A stretch of DNA of 49,326 nt, taken from the NCBI GenBank assembly GCA_900322035.1, contig ONYL01000030.1:1-49326 (forward strand). The letters are read 5' to 3'. The translations under genes were made by a program, and so were the position numbers. The notes beneath the pieces were generated by a model. It was given only the letters and a program-made list of their open reading frames with translations. It had not been told where the DNA came from and did not search any database. The DNA comes from an uncultured Prevotella sp. Lineage in GTDB: Bacteria; Bacteroidota; Bacteroidia; Bacteroidales; Bacteroidaceae. Positions 1-11,213 of the stretch are shown in pieces (position 1 is the first letter of the stretch; each line of letters starts with the position of its first letter).

Positions 1-113
1 CAAAGATACACAAAATATCTCAACTTTCTATCGTGTAGTTACGATATTTGGCTGATTGGATGGGCTTGCCCCAGCCACGGAACTTTTCCGATGGGCCCAT
101 AGTTGGATAGATT

Positions 114-2624
114 TTATTTTCTAACGGTTATTTTCTTTGTCAGTGGACCTTGTGCCGTCTTAGCCCGAAGAATATAGGTGCCTTGTGGCAGACCAGTTGT
201 GGACAAACTTGTTCCGTTGGATGAGGCTACGCATTGGCCAACCATGTTGTAAAGGCAGATTTGCTGTGCCTGGCAAAGTATCCGGCTACCATCGAAACTG
301 ATGACTTTGTCCACAGTCGTCTTTGAGATGCCGGTATTTACCGGTTCTCCGGCAATGAATTTTACACGATTGTTGTCGCTTGGTATTATGTATTCGCTTG
401 ATTGCGGATTGTAGAGCGACAATTCGTAGGTGTGTCCCTCTATGGCCTTTTCCATCGCTAAGGTGAAAGTGAACGTTGTACCAGTGCTGCCAGCTGGAAT
501 GGCAATGCTGTCGGTGGCGATCCTTTCCGTTTCTTCCCACTCATCTTCGTCGTAGAAGACTGCCGTGAGCGGACCATTGAAATCATTTCCCTCATTGCTG
601 ATGGTGGCCTCAAGGACTATGTTGTTGGAAGGGACTACACCATTCTCACCGGAGAGAATTCTTAGATCGTCGTCTATATTCAACATAGCTGGTTTGACTG
701 CACCCTTTAAGGCGATATGTCCTATGGCAAGTTCAATGTCTTCCTTGTCTCCGTATTCATCCTCTTCTGTACTCGTGCCTATGAATTTTACCACGTAGTC
801 ATCATCGGTGACGAGGTCATCGTTGAGAGGTTCGGTAAATGTTAGGGTTGTAACAGTGTGTCCGGGAATGGCCACGATGCGACTCTCAGTGGTTTGGGTG
901 GGGTAAACTCTGCGTTTTCCGTTGACATAGAATAATAGACTAACGTCGCCCACGTAGTCACCGCCCTGATTGTTGAAGGTCACCGTAATCTTATTGGTCT
1001 GTCCGCCGATGAGCGTGTCGGGAGTAATGTCTTCCACAGAAACCTTCGGTCCACCTTCAGTCTCCCAGGTCATGTCCGTGTCGGTCAAGGTCAGACTGTA
1101 GTATTTGTTGGCTCCGGCAAGCACATTCATGAAACGCGTCTTGCTGTAGTCGTCGTTGGCGGTGGTGTAGGTAGGTACCAGCAGATAGCTGCCAGCTTTA
1201 ATACTGTCGGGGATAGAAAGCTTGTATGTCAGTTTGTCGTCTCCATCATAGAGGCCTAAAGTATCGGGCTTTATAGTTGACTGCCATATGATGGTGCTGT
1301 CAGGAGTCATCAGTGTCCAGTTGAGCTTGCAGAACAACGTATCTGACGTGGATGAAATGTTGGTCAGTCCGTAGATTGAAGTGCTGACGGCAGAGTTGCG
1401 GTCGAAGGTGTCACTGATGCTTTTTACTTTGTTGTAGACCAGATTCCACACCGTTTCAGCCGAGCCGCCCTGGTCGGGCTGCATACCGGCGATGAAAAGC
1501 TGATGATATTTGAAGGCAGCATTCGATGCCGAACCGCCTACCCCCTGTTCCATGGGCTGGAGTGAGGAAATCAAGAAGTAGCCGTTGTTCATTCCGCCCC
1601 ACCCCCAGTTGACGTGGTAAAGGCCATCGGCATCCATACCGTCGAGCACGAAGAAGTGGCCTTCCTGTCTCCTGGTCACTCCACCATACGGAACGGGTCG
1701 CCCGGCTTCAATCTCGCTGATGAGCATGCTCTCATAGTCTGACGCTGGAGTATAGTCGCGGGGGACATAGCGCGCCCCCTTGTCATAACCAAAATATTTG
1801 GTAATCACAGGAACCACATCCACATCGTAAGCCCCTGTGCCACTGGGTGTATAGTCACTCTGGAGCGCTGCTCCGATGTTAAACATCAGTTTCGCGATGG
1901 CACTTTTCGTCGTGTCTTCACTATATTTGTCGCATGTCGGCGTCATCACGCTCCAGTCGTAAGACGTATTCAGATCTGCACTTACTGTTTGTTTGGCCGT
2001 GGCTGTGGTATACGAGATGCTGCCCGTAGAAGCATTAGGATATTTCCAAAAATACATCACTTGGGCCAAGGCCGTGGCTACACAACCCGTTGGAGCGCGT
2101 CCGCTCACCTCTTCCTCCTCATATTCGTCATAGTACGTGATATAGGGACAATAGAGATTGTAAGGTGATTCCTGGTCCCAGGCAATCTCTCCGAGCAGGG
2201 GCTCCACCACTTTCGCGGCCCGGCGAGGCTTACTCATGGTTGTATTGGGATGTGAGATGAGATATTCCATTTGAGCTTCCATCTGGCTGATCCACCATTT
2301 CATGTTGGTAGGCATGATGGCTGTGTCGTATGTTCCTCGGTCGGTATATCCAAGAATTTCGGGTGCTCTGTCGTCACCAGCGATGATCACGAATCCTTCG
2401 TTCCGCCCATTGTTGAACGCATAGAGCGTGTTTTGCCCTTTGGCATCCTTGCCGGTATAGGCAAGTGAAAGGGTCTTGGCAGCAGGCGCGACTTTGTGTC
2501 CTTCGGCTGCTCTGATAAGATACTGCGCGGCAATGGCCTTCGCCCTGTTTGGAGTCACTGGGGCGGAGGTAATGGTGAGGCTTGTCAAAAGGAGAAGAAG
2601 CCCGGTTAGATAAATTTTCTTCAT
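114..2624 (-). CDS. Secreted C10-family (streptopain-like) cysteine protease with T9SS sorting domain
   Basis: This 836-residue protein is a secreted papain-fold cysteine protease of peptidase family C10, the family of streptococcal SpeB and Prevotella interpain A. Residues 1-20 form a signal peptide, about 21-145 an inhibitory propeptide, and about 146-385 the catalytic domain. The nucleophile is Cys181 in PTGCVATALAQ and the catalytic histidine is His323 in EGHFFVLDG, followed by the NWGWGG motif (339-344) usual for the family. The middle holds beta-sandwich-like repeats, and the last ~60 residues (LYNMVGQCV, then GTYILRA and a basic end) match a type A sorting domain for type IX secretion, so the enzyme is probably exported and anchored at the surface. 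It is divergent from a TPR/AraC regulator. A role in degrading host protein is inference from the family. Confidence 0.93.
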   Translation of the reverse strand: MKKIYLTGLLLLLTSLTITSAPVTPNRAKAIAAQYLIRAAEGHKVAPAAKTLSLAYTGKDAKGQNTLYAFNNGRNEGFVIIAGDDRAPEILGYTDRGTYDTAIMPTNMKWWISQMEAQMEYLISHPNTTMSKPRRAAKVVEPLLGEIAWDQESPYNLYCPYITYYDEYEEEEVSGRAPTGCVATALAQVMYFWKYPNASTGSISYTTATAKQTVSADLNTSYDWSVMTPTCDKYSEDTTKSAIAKLMFNIGAALQSDYTPSGTGAYDVDVVPVITKYFGYDKGARYVPRDYTPASDYESMLISEIEAGRPVPYGGVTRRQEGHFFVLDGMDADGLYHVNWGWGGMNNGYFLISSLQPMEQGVGGSASNAAFKYHQLFIAGMQPDQGGSAETVWNLVYNKVKSISDTFDRNSAVSTSIYGLTNISSTSDTLFCKLNWTLMTPDSTIIWQSTIKPDTLGLYDGDDKLTYKLSIPDSIKAGSYLLVPTYTTANDDYSKTRFMNVLAGANKYYSLTLTDTDMTWETEGGPKVSVEDITPDTLIGGQTNKITVTFNNQGGDYVGDVSLLFYVNGKRRVYPTQTTESRIVAIPGHTVTTLTFTEPLNDDLVTDDDYVVKFIGTSTEEDEYGDKEDIELAIGHIALKGAVKPAMLNIDDDLRILSGENGVVPSNNIVLEATISNEGNDFNGPLTAVFYDEDEWEETERIATDSIAIPAGSTGTTFTFTLAMEKAIEGHTYELSLYNPQSSEYIIPSDNNRVKFIAGEPVNTGISKTTVDKVISFDGSRILCQAQQICLYNMVGQCVASSNGTSLSTTGLPQGTYILRAKTAQGPLTKKITVRK

Positions 2625-2650
2625 AATGAAAATAATAGTTTAGTTCGTTG

Positions 2651-2658
2651 CAAATTTA
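2651..2658 (-). promoter_or_regulatory. -7 element for the C10 protease
   Basis: The minus strand reads TAAATTTG, matching the Bacteroidetes TAnnTTTG box, 27 bases upstream of the protease start. No TTTG lies at the expected distance upstream, so only half of the promoter is convincing. Confidence 0.45.
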
Positions 2659-2778
2659 AGGAAATTACAGACAGTGATCGTTCTTTTCCCCTTTCGGGGT
2701 GTCTAATTTCAAGGAATTAGAACATAAATAGATGTTTGGAAGTCTTGAAAAAGTGAATATCTCTTTGAAATTATTTAT

Positions 2779-2786
2779 TAACTTTG
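2779..2786 (+). promoter_or_regulatory. -7 element deciding the regulator start
   Basis: TAACTTTG matches the Bacteroidetes -7 box and lies 26 bases before the ATG at 2813. A longer open frame begins at 2732, but that start would lie upstream of the transcript, so the 2813 start is preferred. No well-placed TTTG is seen; the nearest is only 11 bases upstream. Confidence 0.5.
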
Positions 2787-2812
2787 CACTTGAATTTATT
2801 ATTTTGTCATTC

Positions 2813-4447
2813 ATGCGATATACCCTATATGTTCTCTCTTTTCTGTTCTTTGCAGCAACGCATAGCCTTGCTGCAGGGGCCTCATTAGACTCAAGAGAAT
2901 TAAAACGCTATGCAGACATGCCAACGGAACGCCTCTCGGCCTTAGGAGTACACTATCTCAACGAAAGACAGAAACCCGATTCGGCATTGGTCTGCTACAC
3001 CATCATCGCCGATAGATATCGAAATAAGGAGGGCAGCAAAGCAGAAATGCGGTGCTATGCGCTGGCACTCAATAATTTGGGCTATCTCTACGGGGGCTAT
3101 TATTTGGATTTTGAACATGCCTACGACTATCTTCTTCAGGCCGTCGTGGCAAGCAAGAAATATCATATCAACGACAACCTTGCCTATGCCTATCTGAATT
3201 TGGCAGCTATATATTTCAACCGCAGTGGGCTGTTGGGAATCAGCGACAACGACCATCAAATACTGAAATACTCGAGAATGGCCTTTGATGAAGCCATTAG
3301 ACAAAAACAATGGAATGTGGCAAGCGCGAGTTTTTTCAACTTGTTCTCCTTTCTCTGCGATTCAGGTTCTATCGGTGAGATACAGGATGAGGTCAGGCGG
3401 TTTCTGAGTATTCCAGCCCTGAAACACGATCCGCTATCTAAATTTGTCTTCGATGATTATCAAGGGACTTTGGCTTTTAAAGCGGGAAATTATGAAAAGT
3501 CTTTAATTTGGTATCAGAAACAATTTCGTGATGCTGAGAATGTAAAGATGGTGACCGTGAGCTGTAAGCTGTTAGCGCTTTGGAATATCTATGAGGTTTA
3601 TCATAAGAAAAAGCAATGGCATGAGGCGAAGGCTATCCTGCAGCAACTCGACGGCTATGCATCGAAATATAATGATGCTGCAACACATAACAGAGTACTT
3701 CGCCACTGGGCCGGTTTGTATCGTGAACAGGGAAAGAGCGCTTTGGCAGACCGCTATGATTATCTGTATCTCAAGTCCAAAGACAGCTTGCTGACAAAAA
3801 GCAATGCCGAACGTATGGAGCGATCTGCTTTTGTCTATGAACTTTCTCAGTTGAACAATCAACTCTCAGCCAGCAATGCCCGTCATCATCAGATGGTGAT
3901 GATCGTGGTGGTATTGTCGGCTTTCATCATCGTTATTGCCGTAGCCCTCGTGATTAACATCCGTGGACTAAGAAAGCAGAAAGCCTACGTAAGAAAGCTT
4001 TACGAGAAGAATGTGGAGTTGCTGGCGCATAAAATGCCCATCACGAAATCTCCTTCGTCGGCAGAAGAACGTCCGTCGGGACTTAACGAAGATCTAAAGA
4101 GCTCACTGTTTGGACGTATAGACCAAGCCATCAACGAACCTGAAAATTTCTCCTCTCAGGATTTCTCCCTTCATCAATTAGCCATTCTTGTCGAGTCCAA
4201 TGACAAATATGTGTCGCAGGTGATCAACGAGAGGTATCATAAGAACTTCAAACAGCTGCTCAGTGAGGTCCGTGTGGCTGAGGCTTGCCGCCGGCTTAGC
4301 GACCAGGAACACTATGGACATCTCACCATTGCTGGCATTGCAGCTGATGTGGGGTTTGGCTCCCGTTCTAATTTCGCCTTAGCTTTCAAGCGGATCACGG
4401 GGATCTCTCCTTCAGATTTCCTTCATCAGGCGCGCAGGCAAAGTTAG
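2813..4447 (+). CDS. Membrane-spanning TPR sensor with C-terminal AraC-type DNA-binding domain
   Basis: The 544-residue product looks like a one-component membrane regulator. Residues 1-22 form a signal sequence. The next ~330 residues are helical and resemble tetratricopeptide repeats (AYALALNNLGYLYGG, AYAYLNLAAIYFNRSG), expected in the periplasm. One membrane segment lies near residues 363-385 (MIVVVLSAFIIVIAVALVI), then a basic linker. The last ~90 residues are an AraC-type double helix-turn-helix (LAILVESNDKYVSQVIN, IAADVGFGSRSNFALAFKRITG, ISPSDF). There is no histidine kinase or receiver domain. I chose the start at 2813 because it gives a clean signal peptide and follows the -7 box. It is divergent from the C10 protease, which it may control; that target is inference. 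Confidence 0.85.
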   Translation: MRYTLYVLSFLFFAATHSLAAGASLDSRELKRYADMPTERLSALGVHYLNERQKPDSALVCYTIIADRYRNKEGSKAEMRCYALALNNLGYLYGGYYLDFEHAYDYLLQAVVASKKYHINDNLAYAYLNLAAIYFNRSGLLGISDNDHQILKYSRMAFDEAIRQKQWNVASASFFNLFSFLCDSGSIGEIQDEVRRFLSIPALKHDPLSKFVFDDYQGTLAFKAGNYEKSLIWYQKQFRDAENVKMVTVSCKLLALWNIYEVYHKKKQWHEAKAILQQLDGYASKYNDAATHNRVLRHWAGLYREQGKSALADRYDYLYLKSKDSLLTKSNAERMERSAFVYELSQLNNQLSASNARHHQMVMIVVVLSAFIIVIAVALVINIRGLRKQKAYVRKLYEKNVELLAHKMPITKSPSSAEERPSGLNEDLKSSLFGRIDQAINEPENFSSQDFSLHQLAILVESNDKYVSQVINERYHKNFKQLLSEVRVAEACRRLSDQEHYGHLTIAGIAADVGFGSRSNFALAFKRITGISPSDFLHQARRQS

Positions 4448-4533
4448 GTCTATATCTCTATGACCATCGCTTAAACATGAATACTTGCCTGTTGTGGCCT
4501 TATGAATGAGAAATAGCAGTGTCCAATATGCAT

Positions 4534-4575
4534 AAAAAAAAACGCTCCGCCTCAGAGATACTGAGACAGAGCGTT
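4534..4575 (-). terminator. Rho-independent terminator of clpB
   Basis: On the minus strand a stem of AACGCTCTGTCTCAG and CTGAGGCGGAGCGTT closes a five-base loop and runs into nine T residues. It lies 67 bases past the clpB stop. The plus-strand side has no T run, so it acts mainly on clpB. Confidence 0.85.
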
Positions 4576-4641
4576 ACATTATTTAACTGCTAAATTTCTA
4601 TTATGGGAAAAACTAACTTCTGTTTTCCTTGCCAAGAACCA

Positions 4642-7230
<2,589 letters not shown>

Positions 7231-7395
7231 AGTTTGTGTTCCTTTCTTTCTGACCTATTTCTCGCAAAGGACGTGCCGATAAATACTGGCTGACATTTTG
7301 ACGCAGAAGATAAGACAAACTGTCGGATGAATAATAAATTTAAAAGAATGGGCCCGAGGATAGAGACTGGGTAGTTGAAAAAAAAACTTGAATGT

Positions 7396-7426
7396 TTTGT
7401 TCTTCCCCCGAATTCCATTATCTTTG
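7396..7426 (+). promoter_or_regulatory. Consensus Bacteroidetes promoter for the OPT transporter
   Basis: TTTG at 7396-7399 and TATCTTTG at 7419-7426 are 19 bases apart, the consensus layout for the primary sigma factor of Bacteroidetes. The expected transcript start, near 7433, leaves a leader of only about 17 bases before the ATG at 7450. Confidence 0.85.
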
Positions 7427-7449
7427 CAAGAAACTAAACAATTTTGCAC

Positions 7450-9435
7450 ATGACAGAAGTAGAAAAGGCAGAGAAGCAGGCCTATCAGTTGCCTGACAAT
7501 GCGTTCCGGGAGTTGAAGCCCGGGGAAGAGTATGAGCCCATCATGCGGCCCGATAAAGTTTATCCAGAAGTCACCCCGTGGTCGGTGAGCTGGGGATTCG
7601 TAATGGTAGTGCTGTTCTCAGCCGCAGCGGCCTATTTAGGTTTGAAAGTGGGTCAGGTTTTTGAGGCTGCCATCCCCATTGCCATCATTGCCATAGGCTT
7701 GCAGCAGGCCACCCACCGCAAGAATGCCATGGGCGAGAACGTGATCATCCAAAGCATCGGCGCCTGTTCGGGAGCTGTTGTTGCCGGTGCCATCTTTGTG
7801 TTGCCTGCCATCTATATGCTCGACCTGCAGGCCAGTTTCTTTAAGATCTTCTTGGCTTCGGCCCTTGGCGGCGTGTTGGGCATCCTTTTCCTCATCCCCT
7901 TCCGCAAGTATTTCGTCAAGGACATGCACGGCAAGTATCCCTTCCCCGAGGCCACGGCTACCACGCAGGTGCTCGTCTCGGGTGCGCAGGGCGGCAGCCA
8001 GGCCAAGCCATTGTTGCTCTCCGGTTTGATCGGTGGTCTCTACGATTTTATCGTGAGCACGTTCGGATTGTGGAACGAGAACTTTACCTCGCGTGTGACA
8101 GAATTCGGACAGTATGTTGCTGATCATGCCAAACTTGTGTTCAAGGTCAACACCGGTGCGGCCGTTTTTGGTCTGGGTTATATCGTGGGCTTCCGCTACG
8201 CCCTCATCATCACCCTCGGCTCGCTCAGCGTGTGGTGGCTCATCGTGCCGGCACTCAATCTGTTTATGCCCGACACGGTGCTCAACATTTGGGACCCTGC
8301 CATCACTACCCCTCTGAGTCAGATGTCGCCTGAGGATATTTTTAAGAACTACGGCCGCAGCATCGGTATTGGCGGTATCGCCATGGCCGGTGTGATTGGC
8401 ATCGTGAAGAGCTGGGGTGTCATAAAAAGTGCCGTCAGTCTGGCCAAACGCGAGATTAAGGGCAAGGGTGCCAGTCAGCAGGAAGTGATCCGCACGCAGC
8501 GTGACATCTCCTTCAAGATCATCGGTTTCGGCAGCGCTGCCGTGCTGCTCATCACCTTCATCTTCTTCTATTTTGGTGTGATGAACTTCAACTTGCTACA
8601 TGCCGTCGTGGCCATCCTGCTTGTGGCCGTCATCGCCTTCCTTTTCACCACCGTGGCCGCCAATGCCATAGCCATTGTGGGCAGCAACCCCGTATCGGGC
8701 ATGACGCTCATGACCCTCATCCTGGCTTCCGTGGTGATGGTGGCCGTGGGACTCAAGGGCGAGGCCGGCATGTTGGCCGCCCTGCTCATGGGAGCTGTGG
8801 TCTGCACCGCCCTCTCCATGGCCGGAAGCTTCATCACCGACTTGAAGATCGGTTATTGGCTCGGCACTACACCCAAGAAGCAGGAGACATGGAAATTCCT
8901 TGGCACCATCGTGTCGGCGGCTACCGTGGCCGGTGTGATGATTGTTCTCGACAAGACTTACGGCTTCAAGAGTGGCGCCCTTGCCGCTCCCCAGGCCAAC
9001 GCTATGGCCGCTGTGATAGCCCCCTTGATGAACGGGCAGGGCGCTCCGTGGGTGCTCTACGGCATCGGTGCCGTCATCGCACTCATTCTTGATCGTTTCA
9101 AGATTTCGGCTTTGGCTTTCGCCTTAGGCATGTTCATCCCCATCCAGCTCAACGTGCCTCTCTTGGTGGGTGGCGCCGTGCACAGTTTCATCGCCAGCCG
9201 TTCCAAGGATGAGGAGGTCAACAAGGCCCGCAGCGAGAAGGGTACGCTCATCGCCAGCGGCTTCATTGCCGGTGGAGCTTTGATGGGTGTTGTCAGCGCC
9301 CTGCTGAAGTTTGGCGGCGTGGACTTCGACTATGCGGCTTGGTGGGAGACCGCCAATTCTGAGTGGCTGTCGTTGGCCGCTTACCTGCTGCTGATTTCCA
9401 TCTTTATCCTTATGACCCGTCCTTCGAAGAAATAA
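7450..9435 (+). CDS. OPT-family oligopeptide transporter
   Basis: The 661-residue protein is a polytopic inner-membrane transporter of the OPT family, which imports small peptides or metal chelates with protons. After a charged N-terminus (PGEEYEPIMRPDKVYPEVT), hydrophobic segments fill the rest, about 14-16 helices. Recognisable stretches are SAAAAYLGLKVGQVFEAAIP, GENVIIQSIGACSGAVVAG, and KYPFPEATATTQVLVSG, all typical of bacterial OPT members. A TTG codon at 7444 could extend the frame by two residues, but the ATG at 7450 fits the promoter distance and is preferred. Substrate cannot be read from the sequence. It is a single-gene unit, divergent from clpB. Confidence 0.92.
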   Translation: MTEVEKAEKQAYQLPDNAFRELKPGEEYEPIMRPDKVYPEVTPWSVSWGFVMVVLFSAAAAYLGLKVGQVFEAAIPIAIIAIGLQQATHRKNAMGENVIIQSIGACSGAVVAGAIFVLPAIYMLDLQASFFKIFLASALGGVLGILFLIPFRKYFVKDMHGKYPFPEATATTQVLVSGAQGGSQAKPLLLSGLIGGLYDFIVSTFGLWNENFTSRVTEFGQYVADHAKLVFKVNTGAAVFGLGYIVGFRYALIITLGSLSVWWLIVPALNLFMPDTVLNIWDPAITTPLSQMSPEDIFKNYGRSIGIGGIAMAGVIGIVKSWGVIKSAVSLAKREIKGKGASQQEVIRTQRDISFKIIGFGSAAVLLITFIFFYFGVMNFNLLHAVVAILLVAVIAFLFTTVAANAIAIVGSNPVSGMTLMTLILASVVMVAVGLKGEAGMLAALLMGAVVCTALSMAGSFITDLKIGYWLGTTPKKQETWKFLGTIVSAATVAGVMIVLDKTYGFKSGALAAPQANAMAAVIAPLMNGQGAPWVLYGIGAVIALILDRFKISALAFALGMFIPIQLNVPLLVGGAVHSFIASRSKDEEVNKARSEKGTLIASGFIAGGALMGVVSALLKFGGVDFDYAAWWETANSEWLSLAAYLLLISIFILMTRPSKK

Positions 9436-9506
9436 AAAATCATCCATGGCTGGTCCTGCGCCGTCTTTGTGGTGAGGGCCAGCCGCTACAAACGAGACAA
9501 GCGGCT

Positions 9507-9545
9507 AAGAATGGAAAGCTATCCGTTCTTCGCCGCTTTCTCTGT
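9507..9545 (+). terminator. Possible terminator of the OPT transporter
   Basis: AAGAATGG at 9507-9514 pairs with CCGTTCTT at 9523-9530 with one G-U pair, followed by a pyrimidine-rich, only partly T-rich tail. A second hairpin, AGCCGC with GCGGCT, lies directly before it. Confidence 0.45.
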
Positions 9546-9595
9546 TGTTGAGTCCTCTGTATCATTCTGAAGCCCTATTTTTTTACGGTTGAATT

Positions 9596-9868
9596 GGCAC
9601 AGCGGATTTTTTCCGTGGAATCATGGTAAGTTTATATGTAAAGGGGAAGGAAAATGGTCATGTCCAGGCTTACGCTCCTACTGGAGCTATGGTTCTGAAG
9701 TGACGGAGTAGTCTTACGAGCAAGCTCGACGGCTACCCCGTCACTTCAGAACCCCACCTTTGGAGGCAAGCCTATTCATGATTTTCTATTACCATTTACT
9801 CATTGGCGAAGTCAGGACTATACGAAATGAAACAACATATCCAATCCACGGAAAATATCCATTGAACC
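9596..9868. mobile_element. MITE-like palindromic element with 8-bp flanking duplication
   Basis: The 8-mer GTTGAATT occurs directly before (9588-9595) and directly after (9869-9876) this segment. The two ends are inverted copies matching at 19 of 24 bases, with the core TTTTCCGTGGA shared exactly. The centre is a perfect 16-bp inverted repeat (9691-9706 against 9738-9753) with smaller nested stems in the loop (CGAGC with GCTCG). It codes for nothing. An 8-bp duplication with ends beginning GG would suit mobilisation by an ISL3- or IS1595-type transposase, but that family assignment is a guess. Confidence 0.6.
9691..9753. repeat. Perfect 16-bp inverted repeat at the centre of the MITE-like element
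   Basis: GGTTCTGAAGTGACGG at 9691-9706 is the exact reverse complement of 9738-9753. The 31-base loop contains GTAG with CTAC and CGAGC with GCTCG, so nearly the whole segment can fold as one cruciform or RNA hairpin. Confidence 0.9.
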
Positions 9869-9954
9869 GTTGAATTTAGGATTCTATTATGGCAAAAAAC
9901 AGTATAACCCTTGCTGTGATTACACCGGGCAGCCTCTTGGACCGCGGATCTCAC

Positions 9955-10150
9955 ATTGGCGAATGCCATGCAACCGTTTGGCGAATGCCATGCAACCGTT
10001 TGGCGAATGCCATGCAACCGTTTGGCGAATGCCACGCAACCGTTTGGCGAATGCCATGCAACCGTTTGGCGAACGCCATGCAACCGTTTGGCGAACGCCA
10101 TGCAACCGTTTGGCGAACGCCATGCAACCGTTTGGCGAACGCCGCAATTT
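9955..10150. repeat. Array A: nine tandem 22-bp repeats with a dyad core
   Basis: The dyad GGC-nnnn-GCC recurs every 22 bases, starting at 9958, 9980, 10002, 10024, 10046, 10068, 10090, 10112 and 10134. Each unit is the core GGCGAATGCC or GGCGAACGCC followed by ATGCAACCGTTT. The first five copies have AATG and the last four AACG, so copies have expanded locally. One copy has CAC for CAT. There are no spacers, so it is not a CRISPR array. It lies just past the end of the minus-strand acyltransferase operon. A related array lies at 26.7 kb. Confidence 0.95.
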
Positions 10151-10272
10151 GTCTACGGATGATGCATGAAGACAGGTAGATATACATGTGTCACAAAGAA
10201 TGGTAAATGCGTGTCTCCCTCTTATGGGTCTTGGGAGGAAACTATTTTGATTGTGGATGATGAACTCCCTAC

Positions 10273-11208
10273 TCAGCGTAGCAGCTGCGCCCTGCCGAAG
10301 ATCCACGACAGATGCAGACGGTCGAGGGACTTGGCAATGAGCAGCGAACCCACAATGCCCATCACGATGACCGCTACGGCATGCAGCACTCCACTTGCGT
10401 CGAATTGGAAAATGGGAAGAAGATATTTGCCCGCCATCGTGAAAATGGGGTGGAACATATAGACGGGCAGGGTGTTGCGGCCTAAATACAAGATGGCGTC
10501 GAGCGGCTTGCCATGACAATACCGCTTGAGGTAGGCGGCCGACGAGAGAAAGCAAAACGCCATCACCAACACGAGGACATTGCCCCAATACCACTCTGAG
10601 TCGATGAAGAGCAGCAGCAACAGGGGGACGACGGCCAACCAAGAGGGGGCGAACAGCTTGTTGTAGTCGACCATAGAGACACGCAACACTATACCTATAT
10701 AATAATATATGGCGTGGGTCCAGTTCAGTAGGGGAGTGAACTGGGACACGCAAAGGAGGACAATGCCGTAGGCGATGAGCTTGAACGAGCCGGACTTGCC
10801 GGGAAGGCAACGGAATGTGGCGTAGCCCAAGAAGCCGCACACCAACATGACCCGAAAGAACCAGTAGGGGCCTATGGCGTGGATGCACAGCACGTAGAAC
10901 GCCGTGTCCCAATCCAAATGGTCGATGCCGTCCCTCACGGGCAAATAGAGCGAGAGCACCATGTAGCCGGTGACCAAGATCACGTAAGGCGACAGGATTC
11001 GGAGCAGGTAGACGGCAAACTTCTTGACGGGCTTGTCGAAGTTGACCAGATAGCCGGTGACCAACAGGAACGTGGGCATGAGAAACGACAACACGCCACT
11101 CTTGACATTGGGGTGGATATTGCCAAAATTGACAATATGCACAAAGATGACAAGGGCAATCAATATGGCTCTCTGAAAGTCTATCTCGTCAATGTGGCTC
11201 TTGGGCAT
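10273..11208 (-). CDS. Acyltransferase-3 family membrane protein
   Basis: The 311-residue protein resembles acyltransferase family 3, integral membrane enzymes that O-acylate surface sugars or lipids. It has about ten hydrophobic segments. Near the N-terminus are Arg13 and, in IALVIFVHI, His24, the spacing expected for the OafA-type catalytic region. The later motif LGRNTLPVYMFHPIF is also typical. It is the last gene of the six-gene operon, five bases after the SGNH gene. Its acyl donor and acceptor cannot be read from sequence; acetyl transfer to a surface glycan is the usual role in the family. Confidence 0.83.
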   Translation of the reverse strand: MPKSHIDEIDFQRAILIALVIFVHIVNFGNIHPNVKSGVLSFLMPTFLLVTGYLVNFDKPVKKFAVYLLRILSPYVILVTGYMVLSLYLPVRDGIDHLDWDTAFYVLCIHAIGPYWFFRVMLVCGFLGYATFRCLPGKSGSFKLIAYGIVLLCVSQFTPLLNWTHAIYYYIGIVLRVSMVDYNKLFAPSWLAVVPLLLLLFIDSEWYWGNVLVLVMAFCFLSSAAYLKRYCHGKPLDAILYLGRNTLPVYMFHPIFTMAGKYLLPIFQFDASGVLHAVAVIVMGIVGSLLIAKSLDRLHLSWIFGRAQLLR

Positions 11209-11213
11209 GGCGG

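Larger units (their letters stand above)
9436..10272. other. Gene-free stretch between converging transporter and acyltransferase operon
   Basis: No convincing gene lies here. It holds, from left to right, a hairpin likely to end the OPT transcript, a 273-bp MITE-like palindrome with flanking 8-bp repeats, and an array of nine 22-bp repeats. Open frames over the array exist only because the repeat has no stop codon in any frame. Confidence 0.8.

Noticed and set aside
1-8. -7 box (TATCTTTG on the minus strand) at the window start
   Set aside because: Matches the box but its gene would lie outside the window and no -33 element is present, so it was not called.
2732-2812. Longer N-terminus of the TPR/AraC regulator
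   Set aside because: A -7 promoter box lies inside it, and the signal peptide begins at 2813.
7231-7449. CIRCE or other heat-shock operator in front of clpB
   Set aside because: I looked for the TTAGCACTC-N9-GAGTGCTAA inverted repeat and did not find it.
9955-10150. CRISPR array
   Set aside because: Repeats are head to tail with no unique spacers and no cas genes nearby.
9796-10912. Overlapping long frames on both strands across array A, encoding repeated peptides such as MQPFGE or ANAMQ units
   Set aside because: They exist because a 22-base unit without stop codons is open in every frame; frames on both strands cannot all be genes, and the longest overlaps the acyltransferase gene in another frame.
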